From contig NC_054541.1 in the NCBI RefSeq assembly GCF_017654505.1, positions 49,298,634-49,362,633 on the forward strand: a stretch of DNA of 64,000 nt. The letters run 5' to 3'. Position 1 is the stretch's first letter. Each line of letters opens with the position of its first letter. Positions 11,467 to 23,800 of the stretch are shown here, in pieces. This DNA is from Polyodon spathula (lineage: Eukaryota > Chordata > Actinopteri > Acipenseriformes > Polyodontidae). The translations under genes were made by a program, and so were the position numbers. A model generated the notes under the pieces. That model searched no databases. It was not told where the DNA came from and was given only the letters and a program-made list of their open reading frames with translations.

Positions 11467-11943
11467 CGCGCTTCAGTTCCGCTTGGGACCTCCTCCCTTT
11501 CAAGGTATCATGAATACTTTCGTAACAGACCCTCTCCAGGCCTCGGTACTTAAGAAGGAAGTGGCTGTCTTGCTGTGCAAGTGAGCCATTCGCCTCATAG
11601 ACCCCTCCTCCCATGGAGAGGGGTACTACTCGAGGTATTTTCTGGTACCCAAGAAAGACGCTGGCTTTCGCCCCATCCTAGACCTGAGGCTCCTCAACAG
11701 GTTCTTAAAAGAAAGGAGGTTCCACTTGCTGACGCACAGTCACATTCTCCAGTCCGTCTGGCCGGGTGACTGGTTCACCACCATGAACTTATGGGATGTG
11801 TACTTTCATGTTCCCATTCGTCCAAAGCACAGGAAGTACTGTATCTCCGCTTCTCTTTTCAAGGAAACGGTCCGGTTAGAGAAGAGTCAGTTTTCCTAGT
11901 GCCCCCCAAGTGGCACAGGAGAATCTGGTTTTCGACCCTCAAA
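11467..11943 (+). mobile_element. DIRS-type retrotransposon fragment (reverse transcriptase), decayed
   Basis: The plus frame starting near 11468 encodes ALQFRLGPPPFQGI, then YYSRYFLVPKKDAGFRPILD, LRLLNRFL, PGDWFTTMNLWDVYFHVPI. This order is typical of the N-terminal half of DIRS-family reverse transcriptases. An in-frame TGA interrupts it near 11580, and the frame breaks near 11880. A later piece encoding VPPKWHRRIWFSTL looks like a more distal part of the same polyprotein, implying an internal deletion. No tyrosine recombinase region is visible. Confidence 0.75.
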
Positions 11944-12018
11944 TCTCAATGATTTTTCAAATGTTCTTTCATTTCTTTATTTTTCTATTCCTCTGAAGGT
12001 GGTGGATTGGAGACCAGT
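11943..12018 (+). repeat. 75-bp direct repeat, first copy
   Basis: Nearly identical to 13343-13417, sharing CTCAATGAT and GGTGGTGGATTGGAGACCAG. The first copy abuts the end of the DIRS fragment and the second abuts the start of a minisatellite. The 1.3 kb between them holds the foldback and SINE-like element. Confidence 0.85.
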
Positions 12019-12622
12019 CCTCTTTTTGTATTCACAGAGCAGGGATAACACAAGCACAGGCAATGGGAGCTTATAGAAAATTAGTTTGTTTAAAAATAAG
12101 CTGCTTAGCCAAAATTGATATTTAAAAGGATTCTCGAGCCCATTAGCTTGATCAGTCTGATTGTATTTTCTTTTATAAAAAGTGCAAGCTGTAGTCCAGC
12201 AGCAAACCTCAATGTTGTCACTGTACTCTGAGGACAGTCTTATTATTGTTTCCATGGTTTAACATGCCCTGGATGTAAGGCTGATAGGTGTGCACTGGCC
12301 CAGGTTTGCTGTATCACCCTCTTAGATACTGGTACCATATTTATGAGCCTCCAGACAGCCGGGCCACCCCCTGTCCTTATCGGCAAATCCTTTGTAAATC
12401 ATTTTTACTGATCATTCTTGTTTATACATGGATATAACTTAACACAACCCAGATGAACTGTCTGAATAGTTAAAGAACCCCTTAATTTCATCTATAACTT
12501 AAAATGATAAAGTGTAAAAATAAATGAATAGTCTACAAGCCCATTGCTTGGGGATCCTGGATACAAAGTGTTAAAGGTTCTGCAATTCACGGCGAATAGA
12601 AAAAAAAGAAGCAAAAAAGAAC
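12019..12622 (+). other. Intergenic DNA, no supported feature
   Basis: AT-rich sequence without a recognisable gene or element. Confidence 0.4.
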
Positions 12623-12720
12623 ACACTGTTTTGCATTATCACATTTGAATCAAAGCTGCTCCACAGCAGACCAGACCTGTGGCCCACTTTTGATTCAAAT
12701 GTGATAATGCAAAACAGTGT
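12623..12720. repeat. Perfect 32-bp inverted repeat (foldback hairpin)
   Basis: The left arm (12623-12654) and the right arm (12689-12720) are exact reverse complements. The 34-nt spacer can itself pair, CCACAG with CTGTGG. A transcript would form a long hairpin. It could be a very young foldback/MITE or an artefact of a fold-back read. Confidence 0.9.
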
Positions 12721-12798
12721 TGACACATGGGGGGAAAGCAACCCGTTTGCAAATCACAACTGGTGTCCTGCCTTTCACCTTGCTGTGGAGACCTGGAC

Positions 12799-12886
12799 GG
12801 GGGGGCTAGGTGGTGCAGTGGGTTAAAGTTAATGCACTAGACTAGCTTGTTACTGTCCTTGGAGGCTTGGGTTCCAGTCTGGGGGG
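12799..12886 (+). mobile_element. tRNA-derived SINE-like head
   Basis: GGCTAGGTGGTGCAGTGGGT resembles a pol III A box region, and GGGTTCCAGTC, about 60 bases later, a B box. The first 18 bases recur at 12883. No tail or target-site duplication is clear. Confidence 0.4.
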
Positions 12887-13342
12887 GCTAGGTGGTGCAG
12901 GGTATGTGTAGGTAAAATGTCAGATTTACTGAAGATATATTTTTGTTTCAGCAAATTATTTGTAACTAATGATTACTTATCATTTTATTGATTTATTGTA
13001 ACATTGGTCATATTGAAACCTATGGGACCTGTCTGAATATGTTTTTTGTGCCACTGTGTATTTCCCTGGATACATATGTAAAGGTTGTTTTTATTGTTGA
13101 TAGTGAATTAGTAAATTAAGTTAATGATCAGCAATCAGCTTGCATTGGGAATGGGTTTTTTAAGAATCTAGAATAAAAGCTGTGTAAATCTCTTGCACAG
13201 TATTGATTTGCATGTTGGGCTGGGTTTGACAGTGTGATCTCATTAATGTGCAGGCTAGTACAGCAGCACCTGCACGCTGAACGAGCTGGACACAGAGACA
13301 CAGAGCAGCTACTCCACTCACTAGTAATCGGTAAGCACTCAT
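12887..13342 (+). other. Intergenic DNA, no supported feature
   Basis: No gene or element is recognised between the SINE-like piece and the second copy of the 75-bp repeat. Confidence 0.4.
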
Positions 13343-13417
13343 CTCAATGATATTTCAAATCTTCTTTCATTTCTTTATTTTTCTATTCCTCTGAAGGTGG
13401 TGGATTGGAGACCAGTC
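13343..13417 (+). repeat. 75-bp direct repeat, second copy
   Basis: Partner of 11943-12018. Its last bases run straight into the 38-bp minisatellite. Confidence 0.85.
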
Positions 13418-14890
13418 TATTGAGTGTTCTGTTTTTTTTTCTATTGATGTTCCAGTGTGATTGAGTATTCTGTTTTTTTTTTTTGATGTTCCAGTGTGAT
13501 TGAGTGTTCTGTTTTTTTTTTTCTATTGATGTTCCAGTGTGATTGAGTGTTCTGTTTTTTCTATTGATGTTCCAGTGTGATTGAGTGTTCTGTTTTTTCT
13601 ATTGATGTTCCCGTGTGATTGAGTGTTCTCTTTTTTCTAGTGTTCTGTTTTTTCTATTGATGTTCCAGTGTGATTGAGTGTTCTGTTTTTTCTATTGATG
13701 TTCCAGTGTGATTGAGTGTTCTGTTTTTTCTATTGATGTTCCCTATTGTGTGATTGAGTGTTCTGTTTTTTCTATTGATGTTCCAGTGTGATTTGAGTGT
13801 TCTGTTTTTTCTATTGATGTTCCAGTGTGATTGAGATGTTCCTGTGTTTTTTCTATGTTCCAGTGTGATTGTGTTCTGTTTTTTCTATTGATGTTCCAGT
13901 GTGATTGAGTGTTCTGTTTTTTCTATTGATGTTCCAGTGTGATTGTGTGATTGAGTGTTCTGTTTTTTCTTTTGATGTTCCTGTGTGATTGAGTGTTCTG
14001 TTTTTTCTATTGATGTTCCAGTGTGATTGTGTTCTGTTTTTTCTATTGATGTTCCAGTGTGATTGAGTGTTCTGTTTTTTCTATTGATGTTCTATTGATG
14101 TTCCAGTGTGATTGAGTGTTCTGTTTTTTCTATTGATGTTCCAGTGTGATTGAGTGTTCTGTTTTTTCTATTGATGTTCCAGTGTGATTGAGTGTTCTGT
14201 TTTTTCTATTGATGTTCCAGTGTGATTGAGTGTTCTGTTTTTTCTATTGATGTTCCAGTGTGATTGAGTGTTCTGTTTTTTCTATTGATGTTCCAGTGTG
14301 ATTGAGTGTTCTGTTTTTTCTATTGATGTTCCTGTGTGATTGAGTGTTCTGTTTTTTCTTTTGATGTTCCTGTGTGATTGAGTGTTCTGTTTTTTCTTTT
14401 GATGTTCCTGTGTGATTGAGTGTTCTGTTTTTTCTATTGATGTTCCAGTGTGATTGAGTGTTCTGTTTTTTCTATTGATGTTCCTGTGTGATTGAGTGTT
14501 CTGTTTTTTTTTTCTATTGTTGTTCCAGTGTGATTGAGTGTTCTGTTTTTTTTTCTATTGATGTTCCAGTGTGATTGAGTGTTCTGTTTTTTCTATTGAT
14601 GTTCCAGTGTGATTGAGTGTTCTGTTTTTTCTGTTTTTTTTCTATTGATGTTCCAGTGTGATTGAGTGTTCTGTTTTTTCTATTGATGTTCCAGTGTGAT
14701 TGAGTGTTCTGTTTTTTTCTATTGATGTTCCAGTGTGATTGAGTGTTCTGTTTTTTTTCTATTGATGTTCCAGTGTGATTGAGTGTTCTGTTTTTTCTAT
14801 TGATGTTCCAGTGTGATTGAGTGTTCTGTTTTTTCTATTGATGTTCCAGTGTGATTAATAGAGTGTTCTGTTTTTTCTATTGATGTTCCA
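13418..14890 (+). repeat. 38-bp minisatellite, about 39 copies, T-run variable
   Basis: The unit is CTATTGATGTTCCAGTGTGA followed by TTGAGTGTTCTGTTTTTT. Units differ mostly in T-run length and in partial internal deletions, so the period drifts. Confidence 0.95.
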
Positions 14891-14912
14891 GTTTTTCTCA
14901 CTATTTGGTTTA

Positions 14913-15447
14913 GAACATAAGACCATAAGAAAGTTTACCAAACGAGAGGAGGCCATTCGGCCCATCCTTCTCGTTTGGTTGTTAGTTGATTCCAGACCCC
15001 CACGATTCTTTATATAAAAAAGTGTTTCCTATTTTTTTTTCTGAATGCCCCTTTTTCTAATCTCCATTTGTGACCCCTGGTCCTTTTTTCTTTTTTCCAG
15101 GCTGAAAAAGTCCCTTGCGTCGACACTGTCAATACCTTTTAGAATTTTGATGCTTGAATTAGGTCGCCACGTAGTGTCTTCTTTGTTCAAGACTGAACAG
15201 AATCAATTCTTTTAGCCGGTCTGCATATGACATGCCTTTTAGGCCCGGAATAATTCTGGTCGCTCTTCTTTGCAAACCACTCTGTCTAGAGCAACAATAT
15301 CTTTTTTATAGCGATGTGACCAGAACTGCACACAATATTCAAGATGGGGTCTTACTAATGCATTGTATAGTTTTAACATACTTCCCTTGATTTAAATTCA
15401 ACACTTTTTCACAATATAGGCGGTATCTTGTTAGCCTGTTTTATAGC
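14913..15447 (-). mobile_element. LINE 3' fragment (same family as 35768-37536)
   Basis: On the minus strand this matches the C-terminal third of the LINE reverse transcriptase frame (KKANK...NVEF onward) and its 3' end, including GAGGAGGCCATTCGGCCCAT and the CTTATG-type tail. It carries indels and frame breaks, so it is an old, 5'-truncated copy. Confidence 0.9.
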
Positions 15448-16528
15448 ACATCTATATCAGAATACTGTGCTATGTTCTTAAAATGTGGGGAACAACACTA
15501 GCGTCCTTTCCTATATATCAAAATTTGACCATTTACTAATAGACCTTCAGATTATCAATAGTTAAAGGTTGTTAATTATACTTTAAAACAACACAATTTA
15601 AGAACAAATCATAACTACATATTTGTATATAATAAAACAAAATACTTACTGACAAAATGGAAATGTCATAAGACTGTTGATAAAGATAGAACTGGCACAT
15701 TTTTATTTCACATTTGAAGCTCTACAAATGTCATTTTTACATGAGAAGGAGCTGTAGGGGGTATTTTTTAAATGTATATTTTGGGTGTATGTGGGTTACT
15801 TGCGGCTTGGGTTTTTTCATTTGCCTTTTTCCTAACACTTCATTCCAACCTTCACATAATATAATGATTTACATGCAAATAAAAATTTAACTAATAGTAT
15901 GATTTTTCATGGACCCAGGCTCCCTAAATAATATCTATAGATCAGTTTTGAATGTTTTTAGTGTGAAACTGACTGCCCTGGTGTGCAAATGTGAAATTCC
16001 CCAGGGGCTGATGGGTCCCAGACCCCCTTGTGCATAGGAAAGCCTGCACTGCTGCTCCACATTGCGCAATCCTATACAGTCCACTCATTATTTTCTGTAG
16101 GCGTCTAACCCTGCTAGCTGCTGTTTTAAATGCTTATGCCTCTGTGGGTCTAATTATGCTAAGGTTTCAGTTTATAATCTAATTATATATTTTACAGTTG
16201 AGATGTTTGGTTAAATTTAAGTGTGTTTTATATTAGCTCCAAATACAATTTGTTATTCCTGAAACCCGTTGCTACCCACCAAGCCCCTCACTCATGGATC
16301 TTGACCCCTCCACATACACTTTTAGAAAGGCTCCAGCGCCGTTGACTGCAGGCATAATTCAGTGTCTCTGCTTCTTCGTGTAGCGTTCCTATGTAGTATG
16401 TACAGTCATTCATATGAGATTGCACTGCGGGAGGAGGGGTCATCACAGCCTGAAACATTTCCAAAGGGGGGCCCAGCAAAACAAGTTTGAGAGCACCTGC
16501 TGTAAAGGACTATGTGTATTTATTCTAG
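15448..16528 (+). other. Intergenic DNA, no supported feature
   Basis: AT-rich sequence with no recognised gene or element. Its right end (TATTCTAG) is the decayed acceptor of the relic exon. Confidence 0.4.
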
Positions 16529-16661
16529 GTAATGTGCTAGTGTTACCATTTGTAAACTACTCTTGAGCAAAGTTTCACAGACCAAAAATAATCGGTGCTG
16601 GATGCACGATGATGTCTATTGGAACTTTACTCACGGTGCTACCTCATTTCCTTATGGGACG
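16529..16661 (+). pseudogene. Relic SLCO1 exon 3 with in-frame stop
   Basis: This 133-bp segment matches SLCO1 exon 3 (24257-24389) over its whole length with no indel and about 14 substitutions by my count (near 89% identity). The acceptor AG is kept, but the donor has become GC and the codon matching the Gly of YFGAKF has become TGA (YS-stop-AKF). It is 1.1 kb upstream of the intact gene's first exon. No other relic exons are visible beside it, so it looks like the remnant of a lost SLCO1 paralog or of a partial duplication older than copies A and B. Confidence 0.85.
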
Positions 16662-17680
16662 GCAAGTCAACTCTGCATCAAACATGTCAGCTCTATAAAT
16701 ACTTAATAATTCATCTATAAATGTGTTATAAAAGATGCTATAAACAGTTTGACTATTATTAAAGACAATAACGGACTAGCAATCGAGACAGAACTAAGGT
16801 ATTGATGAGAATCATTCTAATTGCTTTATAATTTTAATCCAGGTGTGTCTTTTTAGAGGGATCATCCTGTATAGGTAATAATGTTGCCTGATGTCTGCAA
16901 GCTAAGACAATTAGGAGTGCAAATATCAATACTAGTTAATTATCTCTGAAAGCTTAGAAGGTATTGTTGTAGATGAACCAGGAGTAGCTTTATTTGGGAT
17001 GATCCAGAGGACTCAACTGACATAGTAAGATTTTTTAAATGAAAAAATGACATTATTATATTCTGATGATGTGTATTTCTCCTGGTGACGGTCTAAATCA
17101 TGTCTGGTTTTGCTTTTTTTTAGATTCCAATGACAAAGAATAGCATTACATATTAGCTGCTTAAGAATTATTTGTTCCCATAACCACTGCTTGATGTGTA
17201 CTTCATATGAGCTCAATAAGAATTTAAAATGACATGATGTGTTAGTGTATATGTTTGTGATTGTTCTTAATGGAAATAAAAGTAAAGCTTTACTTCATGT
17301 TACAAACTAAACGTTTAAGTAAACAGAAATCCCATGAAACAAAATAAAACATTACAGTAGAAAGTATTTCAATATTTTCCAAAATATGTTTCTAATGTGA
17401 AACTCTTAAACTTGAATTACAGCCTTTTGTTGAAAAAATTGACAGAATGCATCGTTTTAAATACTAGTTATACTACTAATTCTAGTTATTAATAAATACA
17501 TTAACAAATACATGAGTAAAATTTTCTTTTCACATGAATGTTAGTGAAGGGTTAGTGAAATGATTTGAACTAAGTATCACTAATTGTATATTGCTGCTAT
17601 GGAAAACTACCATGGGGATAGTAACTGTAAATATGCAGCTAATTCCTAATCAGAACCAGCTGTTAATAAATCTTTCTGGC
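16662..17680 (+). other. SLCO1 upstream region
   Basis: AT-rich sequence between the relic exon and the SLCO1 promoter. I see no further exon or element. Confidence 0.4.
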
Positions 17681-17685
17681 CAGCA

Positions 17686-17693
17686 TATAAAAG
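17686..17693 (+). promoter_or_regulatory. TATA box of SLCO1
   Basis: TATAAAAG lies 59 bases before the start codon, so transcription would begin at about 17715, giving a short leader of about 35 bases. An additional upstream noncoding exon cannot be excluded. Confidence 0.55.
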
Positions 17694-17751
17694 CATATCT
17701 GGACACAGCCATTTGAACAGCTCACAGAAGACTCAAACCTGTTCAGGAAAA

Positions 17752-17868
17752 ATGACAGTGGAGACGAGACCAGAGGGGTTTCCTGATCCTCCTTTAAAGA
17801 AAGAACTGCCTCCTCTTGAAGATCCATCAGAAGCAAAAACAAGAACATGCTGCACTCGCAATGTGAAG
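17752..17868 (+). CDS. slco1: SLCO1 exon 1 (N-terminus)
   Basis: 39 codons ending [10 protein letters not shown] before a GTATGT donor. It encodes the cytoplasmic N-terminus and joins in phase 0 to exon 2, matching the TR-C...K|MF junction of known OATP1 proteins. Confidence 0.85.
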
Positions 17869-20800
17869 GTATGTGCTAATGTGCCTGGTCATTGTGCTGT
17901 ATGTGCTGTAACGTGTAAAGATTACCACAACAAAAGAGCTCTTTGTAAGAACATTGTAAGAACAGAATCTACTCACAACCTTTTAAAGGAATATTTAAAG
18001 TGAAAATAACCAAGGTTTTAAAATCATTTTCTTAACTCTTCCTGTGAAAAAGCAATGCTACTGGTAGAAAGGGGCCTGCATTATTGTAAGAGGCACTTTG
18101 TTTAATAACTGCTAACTACTTTACTAACACTTTATAAACAAAAACTACAAAAAATAACAATACATTACAATAGTAACATCTTTACCGCTGTTTAAACAAA
18201 GCAAAGCCCATTTCAATGATGTCATCAGCTTGGCTTAGGGGTCTGATGGTTGCTAAACATTTGTGCTTATATTTTTTTTCAGTAGCTTATAAAATATTAT
18301 TGTTTTATATTAAGCAACCAATAAAATGTTAACATGTCAGTAAGTAAGTAACAGTGTTAACAGTTAATAAAGTAACCGCTGCTCATTGAGATAGAGCTGG
18401 TTAATAAAGTAACTGCTGCTCATTGAGATAGAGCTGGTTGTTAATAAAGTAACCGCTGCTCATTGAGATAGAGCTGGTTAATAAAGTAACCGCTGCTCAT
18501 TGAGATAGAGCTGGTTGTTAATAAAGTAACCGCTGCTCATTGAGATAGAGCTGGTTGTTAATAAAGTAACCGCTGCTCATTGAGATAGAGCTGGTTGTTA
18601 ATAAAGTAACCGCTGCTCATTGAGATAGAGCTGGTTGTTAATAAAGTAACCGCTGCTCATTGAGATAGAGCTGGTTGTTAATAAAGTAACCGCTGCTTGT
18701 TGAGATAGAGCTGGTTGTTAATAAAGTAACCGCTGCTCGTTGAGATAGAGTTGGTTGTTAATAAAGTAACCGCTGCTCGTTGAGATAGAGTTGGTTGTTA
18801 ATAAAGTAACCGCTGCTCGTTGAGATAGAGCTGGTTGTTAATAAAGTAACCGCTGCTCATTGAGATAGAGGTTGTTAATAAAGTAACCGCTGCTCATTGA
18901 GATAGAGCTGGTTGTTAATAAAGTAACCGCTGCTCGTTGAGATAGAGCTGGTTGTTAATAAAGTAACCGCTGCTCATTGAGATAGAGCTGGTTGTTAATA
19001 AAGTAACCGCTGCTCGTTGAGATAGAGCTGGTTGTTAATAAAGTAACCGCTGCTCATTGAGATAGAGCTGGTTAATAAAGTAACCGCTGCTCATTGAGAT
19101 AGAGCTGGTTGTTAATAAAGTAACCGCTGCTTGTTGAGATAGAGCTGGTTGTTAATAAAGTAACCGCTGCTCATTGAGATAGAGCTGGTTAATAAAGTAA
19201 CCGCTGCTCATTGAGATAGAGCTGGTTGTTAATAAAGTAACCGCTGCTCATTGAGATAGAGCTGGTTGTTAATAAAGTAACCGCTGCTTGTTGAGATAGA
19301 GCTGGTTGTTAATAAAGTAACCGCTGCTCATTGAGATAGAGCTGGTTGTTAATAAAGTAACCGCTGCTCGTTGAGATAGAGTTGGTTGTTAATAAAGTAA
19401 CCGCTGCTCGTTGAGATAGAGTTGGTTGTTAATAAAGTAACCGCTGCTCGTTGAGATAGAGCTGGTTGTTAATAAAGTAACCGCTGCTTGTTGAGATAGA
19501 GCTGGTTGTTAATAAAGTAACCGCTGCTCGTTGAGATAGAGTTGGTTGTTAATAAAGTAACCGCTGCTCGTTGAGATAGAGCTGGTTGTTAATAAAGTAA
19601 CCGCTGCTCATTGAGATAGAGCTGGTTAATAAAGTAACCGCTGCTCATTGAGATAGAGCTGGTTGTTAATAAAGTAACCGCTGCTCATTGAGATAGAGCT
19701 GGTTAATAAAGTAACCGCTGCTCATTGAGATAGAGCTGGTTAATAAAGTAACCGCTGCTCATTGAGATAGAGCTGGTTGTTAATAAAGTAACCGCTGCTC
19801 ATTGAGATAGAGCTGGTTGTTAATAAAGTAACCGCTGCTCATTGAGATAGAGCTGGTTGTTAATAAAGTAACCGCTGCTCATTGAGATAGAGCTGGTTGT
19901 TAATAAAGTAACCGCTGCTCATTGAGATAGAGCTGGTTGTTAATAAAGTAACCGCTGCTCATTGAGATAGAGCTGGTTGTTAATAAAGTAACCGCTGCTC
20001 ATTGAGATAGAGTTGGTGGTTAATAAAGTAACCGCTGCTCGTTGAGATAGAGCTGGTTGTTAATAAAGTAACCGCTGCTCATTGAGATAGAGCTGGTTGT
20101 TAATAAAGTAACCGCTGCTCATTGAGATAGAGCTGGTTGTTAATAAAGTAACCGCTGCTCATTGAGATAGAGCTGGTTAATAAAGTAACCGCTGCTTGTT
20201 GAGATAGAGCTGGTTGTTAATAAAGTAACCGCTGCTCATTGAGATAGAGCTGGTTGTTAATAAAGTAACCGCTGCTCATTGAGATAGAGCTGGTTGTTAA
20301 TAAAGTAACCGCTGCTTGTTGAGATAGAGCTGGTTGTTAATAAAGTAACCGCTGCTCATTGAGATAGAGCTGGTTGTTAATAAAGTAACCGCTGCTCATT
20401 GAGATAGAGCTGGTTGTTAATAAAGTAACCGCTGCTTGTTGAGATAGAGCTGGTTGTTAATAAAGTAACCGCTGCTTGTTGAGATAGAGCTGGTTGTTAA
20501 TAAAGTAACCGCTGCTCATTGAGATAGAGCTGGTTAATAAAGTAACCGCTGCTCATTGAGATAGAGCTGGTTGTTAATAAAGTAACCGCTGCTCATTGAG
20601 ATAGAGCTGGTTGTTAATAAAGTAACCGCTGCTCATTGAGATAGAGCTGGTTAATAAAGTAACCGCTGCTCGTTGAGATAGAGCTGGTTGTTAATAAAGT
20701 AACCGCTGCTCGTTGAGATAGAGCTGGGTTAATAAAGTAACCGCTGCTCATTGAGATAGAGCTGGTTGTTAATAAAGTAACCGCTGCTTGTTGAGATAGA

Positions 20801-23800
20801 GCTGGTTGTTAATAAAGTAACCGCTGCTCATTGAGATAGAGCTGGTTAATAAAGTAACCGCTGCTCATTGAGATAGAGCTGGTTGTTAATAAAGTAACCG
20901 CTGCTCATTGAGATAGAGCTGGTTGTTAATAAAGTAACCGCTGCTCATTGAGATAGAGCTGGTTGTTAATAAAGTAACCGCTGCTCATTGAGATAGAGCT
21001 GGTTGTTAATAAAGTAACCGCTGCTCATTGAGATAGAGCTGGTTAATAAAGTAACCGCTGCTCATTGAGATAGAGCTGGTTGTTAATAAAGTAACCGCTG
21101 CTCATTGAGATAGAGCTGGTTGTTAATAAAGTAACCGCTGCTCATTGAGATAGAGCTGGTTGTTAATAAAGTAACCGCTGCTCATTGAGATAGAGCTGGT
21201 TGTTAATAAAGTAACCGCTGCTCATTGAGATAGAGCTGGTTGTTAATAAAGTAACCGCTGCTTGTTGAGATAGAGCTGGTTGTTAATAAAGTAACCGCTG
21301 CTCATTGAGATAGAGCTGGTTGTTAATAAAGTAACCGCTGCTCATTGAGATAGAGTTGGTTGTTAATAAAGTAACCGCTGCTCGTTGAGATAGAGCTGGT
21401 TGTTAATAAAGTAACCGCTGCTTGTTGAGATAGAGCTGGTTGTTAATAAAGTAACCGCTGCTCATTGAGATAGAGCTGGTTGTTAATAAAGTAACCGCTG
21501 CTCGTTGAGATAGAGCTGGTTGTTAATAAAGTAACCGCTGCTCATTGAGATAGAGCTGGTTGTTAATAAAGTAACCGCTGCTCATTGAGATAGAGCTGGT
21601 TGTTAATAAAGTAAGCGCTGCTTGTTGAGATAGAGCTGGTAGTTAATAAAGTAACTGCTGCTCATTGAGATAGAGCTGGTTGTTCAGTTAATAAAGTATC
21701 CGCTGCTGGTTTGGGGGGCATAGGGGTCACTGGGTGGGTTTCTTTCTGATTTTATCCAGTACATGCTCTGGTTGGGTTTCTCTCTGGTTTCATCCAGTAC
21801 ATGCTCTGGGTGGGTTTCTTTCTGGTTTCATCCAGTACATGCTCTGGATGGGTTTCTTTCTGGTTTCATCCAGTACATGCTCTGGGTGGGTTTCTTTCTG
21901 GTTTCATCCAGTACATGCTCTGGATGGGTTTCTTTCTGGTTTCATCCAGTACATGCTCTGGATGGTTTTCTTTCTGGTTTCATCCAGTACATGCTCTGGA
22001 TGGGTTTCTTTCTGGTTTCATCCAGTACATGCTCTGGATGGTTTTCTTTCTGGTTTCATCCAGTACATGCTCTGGGTGGGTTTCTTTCTGGTTTCATCCA
22101 GTACATGCTCTGGATGGTTTTCTTTCTGGTTTCATCCAGTACATGCTCTGGATGGTTTTCTTTCTGGTTTCATCCAGTACATGCTCTGGATGGGTTTCTT
22201 TCTGGTTTCATCCAGTACATGCTCTGGGTGGGTTTCTTTCTGGTTTCATCCAGTACATGCTCTGGGTGGGTTTCTTTCTGGTTTCATCCAGTACATGCTC
22301 TGGGTGGGTTTCTTTCTGGTTTCATCCAGTACATGCTCTGGGTGGGTTTCTTTCTGGTTTCATCCAGTACATGCTCTGGGTGGGTTTGGAAATGCGAATA
22401 CAAACCTTCAACACGAAAAAGAGACAACCACAATTTTAACGAAACAAAAACCGGGAACAGGGTAAAGTAAAACACAAAGGAAATATTATTTTATATAAAA
22501 AAATTGAACGTCAGACAAGAGCCCGAGCTAGGTGAGCCGGTCGACGGTTTTAACACAGTCTTCACCCTACGCGGTGGATCTCCTAGTCTCGCATAAATAA
22601 AAAACCTCCTCTTTTTTTTGTTTTTACCCTTTCTTTCTCGTCTGTCACTTTTCCGTCCTTTCGTCGTCGACTTCTTTAACATGCTCGACGTCGGGGCACC
22701 TCCTGGGCCCGGTCCGGAGAGGGACCACAAGGACCACACCCTTTTCCGCCGGTATCAACCGCCAGGACTGGTCTGAACGGTGGCCGTTTTCACCACACCT
22801 GCGGCTTTCTGGTTTCATCCAGTACATGCTCTGGGTGGGTTTCTTTCTGGTTTCATCCAGTACATGCTCTGGGTGGGTTTCTTTCTGGTTTCATCCAGTA
22901 CATGCTCTGGGTGGGTTTCTTTCTGGTTTCATCCAGTACATGCTCTGGGTGGGTTTCTTTCTGGTTTCATCCAGTACATGCTCTGGGTGGGTTTCTTTCT
23001 GGTTTCATCCAGTACATGCTCTGGGTGGGTTTCTTTCTGGTTTCATCCAGTACATGCTCTGGGTGGGTTTCTTGCGCTGTACCTTTCAAACTTGGAAATC
23101 ATGGTTTGATTTGACCAGCCTTTAACCTTTTACAGCACTGAGGAATCATCCTGTATTGCATCAACTCCATATGGGATTACACTTAAAAATAAGTTGTGAG
23201 GAACTCCAGGGGGGTTCCCCAATGCTGGAAAATGCTCTATAAACAACTTGGGGTTATCAGCAGTGTATAGGCTGTTCAAACGAACCTCTAAATCAGGTAG
23301 CAAAATGTTTCAGCTAACATCTTCATCAGTGTACTATTTTGCAGCGGATAGCTTTTTTGTCATTTCAGGTTGTAGATAATGTTTGTCGATTTCTTTTGGG
23401 CATCAGGGTGGCGTGTGCTACTGTGTGTATAACCTTGAACTCCCTTTGTGACACACGCATAACAAGCACACAGAAAAGGCTGTGGAAGATGTGTTATAAA
23501 GTTCAGGTCCAATACTCCACAAGAGCATGTGCAGTGGCTCCAGAAAGTATTGCGACATGCCTGCTGGTTTCTGATACTGGGGCTGGAACATAACGCTACC
23601 TGTTTTACCACACTCAGACTGCTTGACTTCTAAATATATAGCTGATAACCTGCATATCATGTTAATGAGCAGGCTGTATTATACCTCAAGAACATATTTC
23701 ACAATGCTAAATCCTGGTACAGTCTGTATTGGACGTTACAGATGCAGAAACCCATTTTTTAAGTAAAATTATTCTGAATTCATAGTAAATGGAAACAGTA

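Noticed and set aside
16680..16720. Possible relic of SLCO1 exon 4 after the relic exon 3 (CTATAAATAC)
   Set aside because: Only about ten bases agree, which is not more than chance in AT-rich DNA.
21734..23125. Several plus-strand frames of 70-243 codons with a repeated [13 protein letters not shown] peptide
   Set aside because: The 38-bp minisatellite opens all three frames with the same peptide. They lie inside SLCO1 intron 1 and are broken by the odd insert.
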